DNA of 64,000 bases from Bacteroidia bacterium (lineage in GTDB: Bacteria > Bacteroidota > Bacteroidia > NS11-12g > UBA955): positions 1 through 64,000 of the forward strand of contig JAOASJ010000034.1 of assembly GCA_030158725.1 (NCBI GenBank), read 5' to 3'. A model generated the notes under the pieces. It worked only from the letters and a program-made list of their open reading frames with translations, was not told the DNA's origin and did not search any database. Below are positions 55,072 to 64,000 of the stretch, piece after piece; position 1 is the first letter of the stretch; the number at the start of each line of letters is the position of its first letter. The position numbers and the translations under genes are program-made.

Positions 55072-58000
55072 TTAAAAGATGTAACGAGCCTCCGCCCTTC
55101 CAATATGAACGGTTTTATAGGTCTCTGTTTTTCGTCCCTCGTAGGAAATATTCAATTGAATATTGCTTTTGGTCTTGCCCCCAAAGCTGACATTCCAAGT
55201 CAAATTTTTCCCATTGCTCAATCCGTTTAAGATATCAAATGCCAAAGGTGAGTTAGCGTTTCCTATAAAATTGATGTTGTGGGATGCCATTTTAAAATCG
55301 ATATTTCCTTTGTTAATGATAAAATATCTTATTTCTACTCCTGTTTCTCCTATGTAAGCTTGATCATCTCCAAACTCAGGTGCATTGATGGCCTCAGTAT
55401 ATTTGTAATAGGTACCAAACCTGAAACCTTTAATTGTCTGATAAAACAATTCAGGCCTTAGTATCCTGGAGCTGTAATTGTAATTACGGTTTTCAAAAAA
55501 CGCATTTCTATTTTGCTTACTTGAAAGTTCAGCTTCTACAACCAAATTCACCCTTTTACTAAAACCGAACCTTGAAATAATTTGCTGCCTGTCGTTTTGT
55601 TTCCATTCAAATCCGCTGTTTAAAAACTGCTTTCCTTTATTGGTTTGAATGGTATGCTCTAATCCGAAAACAGCATTTGAGCGGTTAAAAAAAGTGGTTT
55701 GCTTAATTAAACTATTCACTGCGATTAATGAAGAGTCAGATACATTCAATTGAAAAGGATTCAATATCATTTGCAAACGGTTATCTGTAATCTTACGGTC
55801 AGCACGGTAAGATGTTATGGTGTTGAAGCGTGCTACAAACCGCTTGAAACTGGTAGAAGTTTGCCAAGCACTTGGGGCTTGTATCCTAATGGTTTGGTTA
55901 AATTCATTAGAATTGCTTTTTATAAACTCATTGGTTGGTAGATAAATCTTAACATATTTAGCTTGGTCTTTATATACAGCCAATTCAAATTCATTTATCT
56001 CTTCAATACCATTTTTATTGTAGTCAATCCATGTATGGGTTCCATTTCCAGCTTGAACCAAGGCATAAGAAAATTGTCTTTTTTGCTCTCTACCTGTACC
56101 AATTTGGTAATAGGTTGATAAGCTAATAAGCTTCTTGAAAAAAGTTGCGTTGTATTCTACTCGACTCAAAATAACTTCGTCTTCCTTAGACAAACCAGCT
56201 GAATGTAAATTTCTGTAGGATCCAACAAATTTAAATCGATTCAACTTACTTCCTGCATGTTCCAAACTTGCATTGACATTTTTACCCAATGAGGCAAAAC
56301 CAAAGCCATTGTTCTGTGCTAAATAGTCGGTTCGGTAATTGGCATCCAAACGGTAGGTCCACTTTTTTGTTTGTTTGCTTTCTACAAATGCAGAGACCTG
56401 TTCGTATTTAAATGAATTGGCTTCTAAGTTAACAGCAGTATCGGTGGCAAATCTACTTTCCTCTAAAATCAAATTTGCTCCAATATTAAGTTTAGCGAGA
56501 TTTATACGTGTTTCAAATTGAGTATTTTGGGAACGGTTTGTATTTTCTACAACTGAAATTAATCCTTTACTAGAAAGTTGCTCGTTGTATGCCCTTAAAA
56601 ACAATTTCTTTCCTGTGAAACTATAATCACTTAACAACCTATAACCATCAAAAAAACGGCCTTTGTTGTAATTGGACATTTCCAACATCAATCGGTGTTT
56701 ATCTTTAAACTGAATATTTCCCGAAGCTGTTGCTATTCTTTCGTAAGCACCTTGAACTTGATTTGCATTGCTTAATTGACGGTTCCAAATCCTATTAAAC
56801 TCAACCGCTCTGTATCTTTCTATGTAGGCAAAATTATTGTTTATGTATTCAACTTTTACAGAACTACCAACTTTAAAATCTTTGAATTTAAAATCCTTTT
56901 GGTTCATCGAAAAGAACAAGCCCAGCCCATCGTCATTTTGTTTATCTAATACACTAAAGGTGTTTTTATTGTTGTTGGTGTAAGCTCCTTCTATTTTAAT
57001 TTCAAAATTTTGACCATTCTGATAACTTGCATTGGCGCTTAACATTTGCAATCGTTTTGGCGCTACCAATTGCACATAGGGTTCATAGTCACCAAGCGGC
57101 AAATTGTTTACTGGTTGCACCCATGCAAAAACACGGCCATTGGCTGAACTAGCGACTTGAATATAGTTTCCATTGCCTTTTCCAACGTAAGAAAAAGTTG
57201 TGGTGTAAAATCCAGAATCCGCAGCTGGGTTATTGGTAAACACGTATATTTTATAACCCAAGGAATCAATTTTTCTATAATTCACTCTATCGGGTTGCAG
57301 CTGATCGTAATTTCTTTCAATTTGATACGTCGCTATTGCATCGCCCGATTGCTCCAAGATTGTTTGAATTTGGGATCGGTTAGATGTATCTGTTGCCTGC
57401 AGCTTATTGTCTTGCTCTGTATAATAATTAACAGATGCCTTAAAGTTTTTAAATTTAAAAGCATCACTAAAGGTAAAAACTGAACGGGAATAATTGCGGT
57501 CGCTGTACTGAAACTCAACAACTATTCTATTGTAGCGGTTAATTAAGCGGTTTGGCATAAAGGTAATTTCACCCGTATTGTAGTCGATTACATAGTCATT
57601 CTGCTGACCCCTTTCTAATTTCTTGCCATCGATATACACCACTTCAGTACCAGATATAACAATGATATTTAATTCAGAATTGGCTCCTTGCAAACGGTAG
57701 GGACCTTGAACACCCTCTTGACCTTGAATTTCATTTCTTACAAATTTCCCTCTAGACACTGCGGCATTTGCTTGTATGTGTTGGGTTATTTTAGACCGAA
57801 CCATATAATCCAATTGCAAGCCTCTAGACTTTTTGTAATACTTCATGAAATATTGGTCGCTGTTGGTCTTCATTAAGAAATCACCAACCGTTAAAGTGTT
57901 GCTGTCTTTCATAATCGAAATAAACACTTTGTCAAAATCTTGGATTTGCTGGGTATTTCCTTGAGGTTGTATGGGATTATTTTCATCGCTAATGGCAGCC

Positions 58001-58527
58001 AAGAGCGAAATACCTTTGCCTAAATTTCCACTCAATTGTAGATTTAAATTGCTGTTTAAAACCAGATCTTGGTTGTTCCCGAAACCTAAGCCACGGGCAA
58101 TATTACCACTAACGTTCAAACCATCTCCAAATAATGATGAAGTACTTGAAGTTTCTTGTTTGTAATTGTAATATGAACGGAATTCGAATCCAAATTCTGG
58201 TTCTATTAATTCTAATGGTTTGTGGCGATATACAACTGAGTTAAACCTAGGGATATATCGGTAATAGATTCCTACTTGTTTGCCGACAAAAAATTGGCTG
58301 AAAATTATTTTAGGTCCATTTGCATCTATTGTAAAGCCAGTGTCTAATTTGTTTCCATTGTAATAGACTGCAATAGAATTGCGAACAACATTAATTGTAT
58401 CAAGAGAATAAATCGGTTTACTTAAATTCACGACAAGATGCCGAAGATTGTTTTGGGAAGATTGAGCAGACAAGCCAATGCAAAACAACAGTGAAAATAC
58501 AAACCCTATTTTAATTAGATATTTAAT
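55072..58527 (-). CDS. SprA-like large outer-membrane beta-barrel protein (ATT start inferred)
   Basis: About 1151 aa from the ATT at 58527. The track's TTG start (58488) would begin inside the signal peptide, while the in-frame upstream codons read IKYLIKIGFVFSLLFCIGLSAQ, a full signal peptide whose first codon ATT overlaps the kinase stop. The body is a long beta-strand series with aromatic girdles. A conserved block (EGVQGPYRLQGA, RGQQNDYVIDYNTGEITFMP) is typical of SprA and related large surface proteins of Bacteroidota/Chlorobi, and the last strand ends in Phe (AEARYIF). I infer an outer-membrane channel or surface protein. SprA itself is about twice as long, so this is a relative, not the T9SS pore. 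Confidence 0.8.
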   Translation of the reverse strand: MKYLIKIGFVFSLLFCIGLSAQSSQNNLRHLVVNLSKPIYSLDTINVVRNSIAVYYNGNKLDTGFTIDANGPKIIFSQFFVGKQVGIYYRYIPRFNSVVYRHKPLELIEPEFGFEFRSYYNYKQETSSTSSLFGDGLNVSGNIARGLGFGNNQDLVLNSNLNLQLSGNLGKGISLLAAISDENNPIQPQGNTQQIQDFDKVFISIMKDSNTLTVGDFLMKTNSDQYFMKYYKKSRGLQLDYMVRSKITQHIQANAAVSRGKFVRNEIQGQEGVQGPYRLQGANSELNIIVISGTEVVYIDGKKLERGQQNDYVIDYNTGEITFMPNRLINRYNRIVVEFQYSDRNYSRSVFTFSDAFKFKNFKASVNYYTEQDNKLQATDTSNRSQIQTILEQSGDAIATYQIERNYDQLQPDRVNYRKIDSLGYKIYVFTNNPAADSGFYTTTFSYVGKGNGNYIQVASSANGRVFAWVQPVNNLPLGDYEPYVQLVAPKRLQMLSANASYQNGQNFEIKIEGAYTNNNKNTFSVLDKQNDDGLGLFFSMNQKDFKFKDFKVGSSVKVEYINNNFAYIERYRAVEFNRIWNRQLSNANQVQGAYERIATASGNIQFKDKHRLMLEMSNYNKGRFFDGYRLLSDYSFTGKKLFLRAYNEQLSSKGLISVVENTNRSQNTQFETRINLAKLNIGANLILEESRFATDTAVNLEANSFKYEQVSAFVESKQTKKWTYRLDANYRTDYLAQNNGFGFASLGKNVNASLEHAGSKLNRFKFVGSYRNLHSAGLSKEDEVILSRVEYNATFFKKLISLSTYYQIGTGREQKRQFSYALVQAGNGTHTWIDYNKNGIEEINEFELAVYKDQAKYVKIYLPTNEFIKSNSNEFNQTIRIQAPSAWQTSTSFKRFVARFNTITSYRADRKITDNRLQMILNPFQLNVSDSSLIAVNSLIKQTTFFNRSNAVFGLEHTIQTNKGKQFLNSGFEWKQNDRQQIISRFGFSKRVNLVVEAELSSKQNRNAFFENRNYNYSSRILRPELFYQTIKGFRFGTYYKYTEAINAPEFGDDQAYIGETGVEIRYFIINKGNIDFKMASHNINFIGNANSPLAFDILNGLSNGKNLTWNVSFGGKTKSNIQLNISYEGRKTETYKTVHIGRAEARYIF

Positions 58528-61500
58528 GGTAAGTTTTGTGAATTGGTAGTTTAACGTGGAAAGTGGTTCCTTTATTTAAAGTGCTTTCAAACGTAATGCT
58601 TCCGTGCACTTGTTCTATGATTTTTTTGCAAATGGCTAGACCTAGTCCCATACCAGAATTCTTGGTACTAAAATTAGGTTGGAAAATTTTATCCTTTAAT
58701 TCCTCTTCAATTCCTTTTCCATTGTCGGTAAACGAAATGTCTACATGGTCATCATTGTCCTCAATTTTTACTTGAATTTTACAAACTTCATTGTCTTCTG
58801 TAGCTTGTTGAGCATTCTTTAAAATATTGGTAAACACACGGGTCAGTTGGTCTTTGTCAACCATAACCATGATGATGTCATTGGAAGTTTCATAGTCAAT
58901 TTCCAAGTGACTTTGAGACCTAAACAAGACTATACAAGAATTTAATATCTGGTTTATATTCTGCAATTCCGGAAGAGCCATTGGCATTTTTGCAAATGAA
59001 GAAAACTCTTCTGCCATGTGGCTTAACTGATCTATCTGGTCAATTAGAATATGGCTAATTGAAGCAATTTTCTCTTTTAAATGTGCATCATCTTTATGCA
59101 AAGACATTTGTAAATGTTGCAGATGCAACTTCATTGGTGTTAAAGGATTCTTAATTTCATGGGCTACTTGCTTGGCCATTTCCTTCCATGCTCCTTCCCT
59201 CTCACTTCTCGCCAACTTCTCTGTACTTAATTCCAACTTTTTCAGCATGACGTTGTATTGATCAACCAATTGACCAATTTCATCATTCCTGCTCCAGTTA
59301 ATTAATTGGTTTTGTTCTCCTAGCTTTATTTTAGCCAAACTAGCAATCATAAGGTTTAATGGCCTCACCAAACTTTGACCAATATAAGATGCAATAAGCA
59401 ATGAAATCATTAGCAATAAAGCTGAGATGTTTAACAAACTACCTAGGTAGCTCGAAAATTCATTTTTCAAATCCAATGATTTAGAGAAATATGGCAAATG
59501 CACATACCCAATTAAATTTCGATTGGCATCAAATAAGGTGTTGTAATAAGAAGAATATTCCAATAGGCCAATGCGCTCAACTTGTTTGAGGTTGTATTGT
59601 TTGCGTTGAATCAACTCATAGTGGGCCAAGGGGTGAATGTATGGAGAAAACCACGACTCGTCATAAATTCTATTGTTGGCTGTTTGGTACAAGGTACCAT
59701 CTTTGAAATACAAATTGATATCTACTTCATAGGTATTGGCCAAATGTTTAATTAAGTTCTGAATTGGTCTTTCATCTCTTTTGCTGTAACCCATTTCAAG
59801 TTCAGAAACAATTTGAGACATCTTTTTATCTAAAGACTCATTTTGTTTTTCTTTAAAGCTCTTGTTTACATTTTGAACAGTAAAATAAACCACGACCGAG
59901 CAAATAAGCACAGACATTAGAAGGAAAGACAACCTAATTTTTGTTTCCAAGTAAAGTCTATTGATATTTATTACCCTTAGGTATTTGGTTATTACACCGT
60001 ATATCTTTTGGAATCTTGAATTAAAGCCCAACAAACCAATAACAAAGATTAAGGCGTAAACCCCAATAAACACAAGCACTAAAACACTGGTAAAATATAA
60101 GAGTATGAAGGTAAAAACAGTGAATATTTGATTCCAGGTGGCTGATTTAAGAGAAACGATAATAAATGTTTCATCGTTAATTTTCTTCAACAATTGGGAG
60201 TAACCATTGACTTCAATAAACGATTCATCTTCCATTTTACTATACTGCAAGTCATTGCTCAAAGTATAAGGATAAGAGCCAAGGCTTTTGATTAACTCAT
60301 TCTTTTGGTAAATGGCATAGGAATATCTGTTGTCCACCAAATTGCTGTAATCCATTTTATTGAAAAAGTAATCCAGATTGTAGAGATCACTTTTTACCTT
60401 AGGTGTTAGCAATAAGAACACATAACCAATATTTCGCTTACCAGGGCATATTTCATATTTGGCCAAGTAGCCCCCCAAATAATGTAAATCTTTTATGTAA
60501 AGAAAATAATTGCTAATGCTTTTATTGGTCGACTGGTTGTAAAGCGAATTGACATAGCCATAGCTTAATTTGTTTGGTGTAATGTCAGCCCCAAAGCTGT
60601 CATAACGCATTAAACTAATGTCGTAATTTTTTATAAAATCGTTGAAGAATGTATATCTGTAATTTAGTTCTAGTTCATTGTAATCGTTCTTGGTATAATA
60701 GAATAAAGAATCAATGGCTTCGTTGTGCACCATTTCCTCTTCGATATTCAACAATTTAAATTCTAAATCGATGTCTTCTTTTGCTATGAGTTTGGTAGCA
60801 AACAATTTTCTATGTTCTTTTTCTTTGAAGCTATTTAATTGTTCAAATTGAACGGAGAAAATAGCTGAGCAAAGCAAGCCTAAAACAATAATGTGCCTAA
60901 ATAGCAGCTTCTTGATGAATATTAGCCAAAACGGAAGCAAGAGACCATAAATTGAAAAACAAATCAATAAGAATCCGTTTACATGGGCTATGAAATAGGC
61001 TAAAACAGCAACGACTAAGCCTATAAGTATATGCAGTTTCAAAAATGAAACTTGGTTAATCTTGTGTTTTACTAGGTTTGATAGAATTCTGTTGAATAGA
61101 AGAATTACAAAAAAGAACAGGAATACATTGAACAAACCAATGAGGGTGTTTTCATCGACATTGGCCAATAATTTAAAATCATAATTGATTCGTGAGTTTA
61201 AAATATATTTTGGAAGGACAATGAAAACGACCAGATAATTTAAACCCCATTGAACTATTGAAATGGTGGTGTAAATTAATTTACTCGGTTCTAAATGCGC
61301 CTTTTGTTTTAAAGTGCTTAATAGTTGGTGAACGACAATAAGTGCAGAAACTATTCCTACCATTAATAAAATGCAATGGCCGAGTGAAGGTATAGTGGAA
61401 CTATAAGCAGCCAAATCAGGTGAAAACAGAGCAATATCTGATTTGTGTTTTAGAACAATGTTGTAAAATGCCAAGAAATTAAAAATGGAAACAAAAGACA

Positions 61501-62215
61501 TTAAGAAGATAACAAAACGTCTGGCGTTAAACACTTGTCTCCTATTGGCAATTTGCATAGAGAATCCAAGAAAAAACACAAATGAAATGACATAGAAAAA
61601 CTCAAGCATTTGTCTTTTTCGTTTGCCTGAAAAACTTGCTTGACTAATTTCGGGCAAATTAGAATGGGTCATATACCCAGATGGTTCTAATTGCAGTCTT
61701 GTACTTGACGCTTTGAGACTAACATTGTTCAGAGACAATTCAGAATTAAAGGCATCTACAAAATAAGCATTATTGAATGGGTAGCTTTGATAAAATTGGT
61801 AATAACAATAGATATCAAAATCTCCTTTATGGACGGAGAGCATTTGAAACCAACCCTTTTTATTTTGTAAAATTTCTTTTTTGAAATTGTTGTTGCAGGG
61901 AAAGTTATAAGGTTGGATTAAATTGTCGGTCCAAAACACCAAACATTTGTGTTTGTAAGCAAATACAGAGACTTGCTGTTTTTTAATTTCCTTGTATAAA
62001 TCGTTACTTAAATCGAATCCATCAATTAATTCTAAGAGTCTAGGATCAGATAATACCTGCTCTTGTTTTGCCGTCTTCTTATTGAGTTTATGTCTTAAAA
62101 GTGCATTTGCATCTTGCTGTAAAAAATCATCTTTTAAAGCAAAATTCTCGATGAGCAATGCCGTGCAAAAGCTCAGTAGAAAAAGGATGAAAAATATGCT
62201 TTCTTTTAATTTCAA
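58523..62215 (-). CDS. Giant multi-pass sensor histidine kinase (NtrY-like core)
   Basis: A 1230-aa inner-membrane kinase. An N-terminal hydrophobic segment and soluble region lie at about 30-200. A block of about seven hydrophobic segments (about 205-470) is followed by a periplasmic domain (about 475-700), another membrane segment, a second periplasmic domain (about 790-910) and a HAMP-like linker (about 930-985). The kinase core has the H-box AHEIKNPLTPMK (His1019), N-box NILKNAQQA, G1 DNGKGI and G2 GMGLGL. No receiver domain or neighbouring response regulator is present. The start is TTG overlapping the hldD stop as TTGA. The sensing region is not a family I recognise. Confidence 0.9.
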   Translation of the reverse strand: MKLKESIFFILFLLSFCTALLIENFALKDDFLQQDANALLRHKLNKKTAKQEQVLSDPRLLELIDGFDLSNDLYKEIKKQQVSVFAYKHKCLVFWTDNLIQPYNFPCNNNFKKEILQNKKGWFQMLSVHKGDFDIYCYYQFYQSYPFNNAYFVDAFNSELSLNNVSLKASSTRLQLEPSGYMTHSNLPEISQASFSGKRKRQMLEFFYVISFVFFLGFSMQIANRRQVFNARRFVIFLMSFVSIFNFLAFYNIVLKHKSDIALFSPDLAAYSSTIPSLGHCILLMVGIVSALIVVHQLLSTLKQKAHLEPSKLIYTTISIVQWGLNYLVVFIVLPKYILNSRINYDFKLLANVDENTLIGLFNVFLFFFVILLFNRILSNLVKHKINQVSFLKLHILIGLVVAVLAYFIAHVNGFLLICFSIYGLLLPFWLIFIKKLLFRHIIVLGLLCSAIFSVQFEQLNSFKEKEHRKLFATKLIAKEDIDLEFKLLNIEEEMVHNEAIDSLFYYTKNDYNELELNYRYTFFNDFIKNYDISLMRYDSFGADITPNKLSYGYVNSLYNQSTNKSISNYFLYIKDLHYLGGYLAKYEICPGKRNIGYVFLLLTPKVKSDLYNLDYFFNKMDYSNLVDNRYSYAIYQKNELIKSLGSYPYTLSNDLQYSKMEDESFIEVNGYSQLLKKINDETFIIVSLKSATWNQIFTVFTFILLYFTSVLVLVFIGVYALIFVIGLLGFNSRFQKIYGVITKYLRVININRLYLETKIRLSFLLMSVLICSVVVYFTVQNVNKSFKEKQNESLDKKMSQIVSELEMGYSKRDERPIQNLIKHLANTYEVDINLYFKDGTLYQTANNRIYDESWFSPYIHPLAHYELIQRKQYNLKQVERIGLLEYSSYYNTLFDANRNLIGYVHLPYFSKSLDLKNEFSSYLGSLLNISALLLMISLLIASYIGQSLVRPLNLMIASLAKIKLGEQNQLINWSRNDEIGQLVDQYNVMLKKLELSTEKLARSEREGAWKEMAKQVAHEIKNPLTPMKLHLQHLQMSLHKDDAHLKEKIASISHILIDQIDQLSHMAEEFSSFAKMPMALPELQNINQILNSCIVLFRSQSHLEIDYETSNDIIMVMVDKDQLTRVFTNILKNAQQATEDNEVCKIQVKIEDNDDHVDISFTDNGKGIEEELKDKIFQPNFSTKNSGMGLGLAICKKIIEQVHGSITFESTLNKGTTFHVKLPIHKTYH

Positions 62216-63177
62216 TAAATGCTATTGGTCAATAGATACTCTTGAACATAATTTTTAATTCCATCTTCTAAAGAAGTAAAAGGAATGTCATAACCTATGC
62301 TTTTTAGTTTGTTCATATCGGCACAGGTGTAATATTGGTATTTATCACGGATATCCAAAGGGGTATCAATGAAATTGATTACAGGTTCAATGTTTAATGC
62401 GGCGAAAACAGACTCAGCCAATAATTTAAAGGTATTAGCGGTGCCACTACCAAGATTATAGATGCCACTGTCTTTGCGGTGGTTCATTAAAAACAACAAA
62501 ACATTCAACACATCCATTACATAGACAAAATCTCTTTTTTGTTCTCCGTCTTTGTATTCTGGGTTATGTGATTTGAATAGGTTTAACTGCTTGTTTGCAC
62601 TTATTTGACCCATAGCATGCAATATAACAGAGGCCATTCTGCCTTTGTGGTATTCGTTCGGTCCATAGACATTAAAGAATTTAAGTCCTGCCCAGAAAAA
62701 AGGAGTTTTCTCTTGAGCCAATGCCCATAGATCAAAATCAAGCTTGCTTTGGCCATAAGGATTCAATGGTTTTAAATCTTTTATGTGCTGGTAATCGTCA
62801 GAAAAACCAAATTCTCCCATACCATAAGTTGCAGCACTGCTGGCGTAAACCATAGGTATACCTTCAGCAACACAGAGGTTCCAAATGTTTTTTGAATACT
62901 CAAAATTCAATTGGTTAAGTATATCGACATTAAATTCGGTGGTATCTGTTCTAGCCCCAATGTGAAAGACAAACTGAATTTGGTTACCCTTGCCTTTGGC
63001 CCATTCGAAAAATTCATTTCTATCAACCAATTCTGAGTATTGTAGATTTTCCCAATTTCTTTTTTTAATTTCTTTAGAAAAATCATCTACTAAGACTAGG
63101 TCGACATAGCCATCTCTATTCAATCTACTTGCTAGACAACTGCCAACAAAACCTGCTGCTCCGGTAATTATAATCAT
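62212..63177 (-). CDS. hldD: ADP-L-glycero-D-manno-heptose 6-epimerase
   Basis: A 321-aa short-chain dehydrogenase-type epimerase. The NADP loop is ITGAAGFVGSCLASRL, the catalytic Ser region SSAATYG (about 113-119) and the catalytic Tyr/Lys in NPYGQSK (about 138-144). A family-specific stretch follows at FFNVYGPNEYHKGRMASV. It turns ADP-D-glycero- into ADP-L-glycero-manno-heptose for LPS inner core, or for S-layer/EPS heptose. It heads the operon with the giant kinase and the SprA-like protein. Kinase and epimerase being joined this tightly suggests envelope-related control, which is inference. Confidence 0.94.
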   Translation of the reverse strand: MIIITGAAGFVGSCLASRLNRDGYVDLVLVDDFSKEIKKRNWENLQYSELVDRNEFFEWAKGKGNQIQFVFHIGARTDTTEFNVDILNQLNFEYSKNIWNLCVAEGIPMVYASSAATYGMGEFGFSDDYQHIKDLKPLNPYGQSKLDFDLWALAQEKTPFFWAGLKFFNVYGPNEYHKGRMASVILHAMGQISANKQLNLFKSHNPEYKDGEQKRDFVYVMDVLNVLLFLMNHRKDSGIYNLGSGTANTFKLLAESVFAALNIEPVINFIDTPLDIRDKYQYYTCADMNKLKSIGYDIPFTSLEDGIKNYVQEYLLTNSIY

Positions 63178-63191
63178 ATAAAAGTCAGTTC

Positions 63192-63220
63192 CAAAAATAA
63201 ATAATTTTGAGTTAAATTTG
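63192..63220. promoter_or_regulatory. Divergent -7 elements between hldD and queD
   Basis: CAAAAATA (63192-63199) reads TATTTTTG on the minus strand, 15 nt before hldD. TAAATTTG (63213-63220) points to queD on the plus strand, 19 nt before its ATG. Both fit TAnnTTTG. Confidence 0.5.
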
Positions 63221-63238
63221 CAGCTTATTTATAAACCG

Positions 63239-63673
63239 ATGACTATTCCTGTGGTATTTGTTACCAGAAAGGCACATTTCAATGCCGCCCATAAATTATA
63301 CAACCCCCTTTGGACCAAAGAAGAAAACGAAGCTTGTTTTGGCAAATGCGCCAATGAACATTGGCATGGGCACAATTTTGATTTGTATGTTACCATAAAA
63401 GGCAGACCTTCTAAAGACACGGGGTTTGTTATGGATTTAAAACGTCTTAAAGTAATTATTGAAGAAGAAATTGTTGAGCATTTAGACCACAAAAATCTAA
63501 ATCTAGATGTACCGTTTCTTAAAGATGTTTTGCCATCGGTTGAAAATATTGTAATTGCAATTTGGGAGCGTTTAATTCCGCATTTACCTGCTGATGTAAA
63601 ATTGCATAAGATTCACTTGATAGAAACGGTCAATAATTCTGTAGAATACTACGGACCCGATACTCCATTTTAA
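63239..63673 (+). CDS. queD: 6-pyruvoyl-tetrahydropterin synthase/QueD family protein
   Basis: 144 aa from ATG 63239; the track's start at 63218 lies within the promoter element and is rejected. Zinc ligands are His in FNAAHKL and the pair in HWHGHNF, the catalytic Cys is in CFGKCANEHWH, and the conserved acidic end has HLIETVNNSVEY. In bacteria these proteins usually make 6-carboxytetrahydropterin for queuosine (QueD), but a pterin-cofactor or folate role is possible. It lies divergently from hldD. The queuosine-precursor transporter at 49.3 kb supports, but does not prove, QueD. Confidence 0.88.
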   Translation: MTIPVVFVTRKAHFNAAHKLYNPLWTKEENEACFGKCANEHWHGHNFDLYVTIKGRPSKDTGFVMDLKRLKVIIEEEIVEHLDHKNLNLDVPFLKDVLPSVENIVIAIWERLIPHLPADVKLHKIHLIETVNNSVEYYGPDTPF

Positions 63674-63728
63674 TAGACAAGGGGCAAATTATTTTTATTT
63701 ATTTCATTAAAACTTCTCTTATTTTGTA

Positions 63729-64000
63729 ATGGTGATTAAACTCTGGAACAAATACAAATATTGGCTAATTAGCTTGTCAGCATTAACTTGGATGACTGTA
63801 TTTGACAGCAATAATTTCATTGACCTTATTGAATTGAGAAGCGAAGTTTCTGATCTTAAAGAGAAACGCGACTATTTCAAATCTGAAATCATCAATGTCA
63901 GACAATCAGAAAAAGAACTTTTCTCTAACAATAGAAACTTGGAAAAATTTGCCAGAGAAAAGTATCTAATGAAAAAAGACAATGAAGATTTATTTATTGT
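63729..64000 (+). CDS. FtsB/DivIC-family cell-division protein (3' truncated)
   Basis: This gene is absent from the ORF track because it runs off the window. From ATG 63729 the frame reads MVIKLWNKYKYWLISLSALTW, one membrane segment. A coiled-coil region follows (IDLIELRSEVSDLKEKRDYF ... RNLEKFAREKYLMKKDNEDLFIV). The closing AREKY-MKK-ED-F pattern is the septum-formation initiator (FtsB/DivIC) signature of Bacteroidota. It bridges the divisome with FtsL/FtsQ. About 90 codons are visible; only a short tail should be missing. It begins 55 nt after queD on the same strand. Confidence 0.88.
   Translation, partial: MVIKLWNKYKYWLISLSALTWMTVFDSNNFIDLIELRSEVSDLKEKRDYFKSEIINVRQSEKELFSNNRNLEKFAREKYLMKKDNEDLFI

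Overview
The window looks like a chromosomal segment of a member of the Bacteroidota. It is AT-rich. The first gene ends in a type IX secretion (T9SS) sorting tail. Several genes and the tRNA are preceded by the phylum's TAnnTTTG -7 promoter element rather than a sigma70 -10 box. The gene families present (Wza/Wzc exopolysaccharide export, DUF4254, a GyrB of about 650 aa, START-like and LptF/G proteins) also fit. I cannot name the genus from sequence alone. I see no phage, insertion sequence, CRISPR array or rRNA operon.

Layout: (1) 1-5.1 kb is accessory surface material: the 3' part of a secreted PA14-like/T9SS protein, a small membrane-anchored protein, a methyltransferase, a membrane acyltransferase and an anchored esterase. 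(2) 5.3-12.6 kb is mostly housekeeping: an enoyl-CoA hydratase; a tightly overlapped minus-strand set (EEP-family lipoprotein, ppk, beta-barrel protein); a GlmM-type phosphohexomutase with ychF; and tRNA-Lys(UUU) with a clear promoter and terminator. (3) 12.6-13.7 kb is a gene-poor stretch ending in a promoter and a leader of about 460 nt. (4) 13.7-36.2 kb is a complete Wzx/Wzy-type exopolysaccharide locus. A plus-strand initiating glycosylphosphotransferase faces a run of 19 minus-strand genes (wza, wzc, flippase, polymerase, eight glycosyltransferases of GT2/GT4 type plus one GT9-like protein, three hexapeptide acyltransferases, an asparagine-synthase-like amidotransferase, a DUF4254 protein and a polysaccharide deacetylase with an extra C-terminal trefoil-like domain). 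The two units meet at a shared terminator hairpin. (5) 36.5-50 kb is core metabolism and the cell envelope: RsmB-like methyltransferase, a PBP1-like protein, guaA, gyrB, arginase, rsmE, yidC, an OmpA-like protein, a beta-CASP nuclease and a queuosine-precursor transporter. (6) 50-64 kb holds an LptF/G permease, a START-like protein, a PAP2 phosphatase coupled to a GT39 transferase, a lipoprotein, and the operon hldD - giant sensor histidine kinase - SprA-like outer-membrane protein. It then ends with queD and the start of an FtsB/DivIC gene that runs off the window.

How the genes may work together: the EPS locus contains everything a Wzx/Wzy pathway needs, from the initiating sugar-phosphate transfer to export. 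The ends of the window add envelope functions (heptose synthesis, LPS transport, undecaprenyl-phosphate recycling and glycolipid transfer). Non-ATG starts are frequent. Many are TTG, two form TTGA stop/start overlaps, and one large gene appears to start at ATT. No feature here is a clearly new defence or mobile system. The least explained items are the giant kinase plus barrel operon, the DUF4254/GT9-like pair, the deacetylase-trefoil fusion and the structured leader of the EPS initiating gene.
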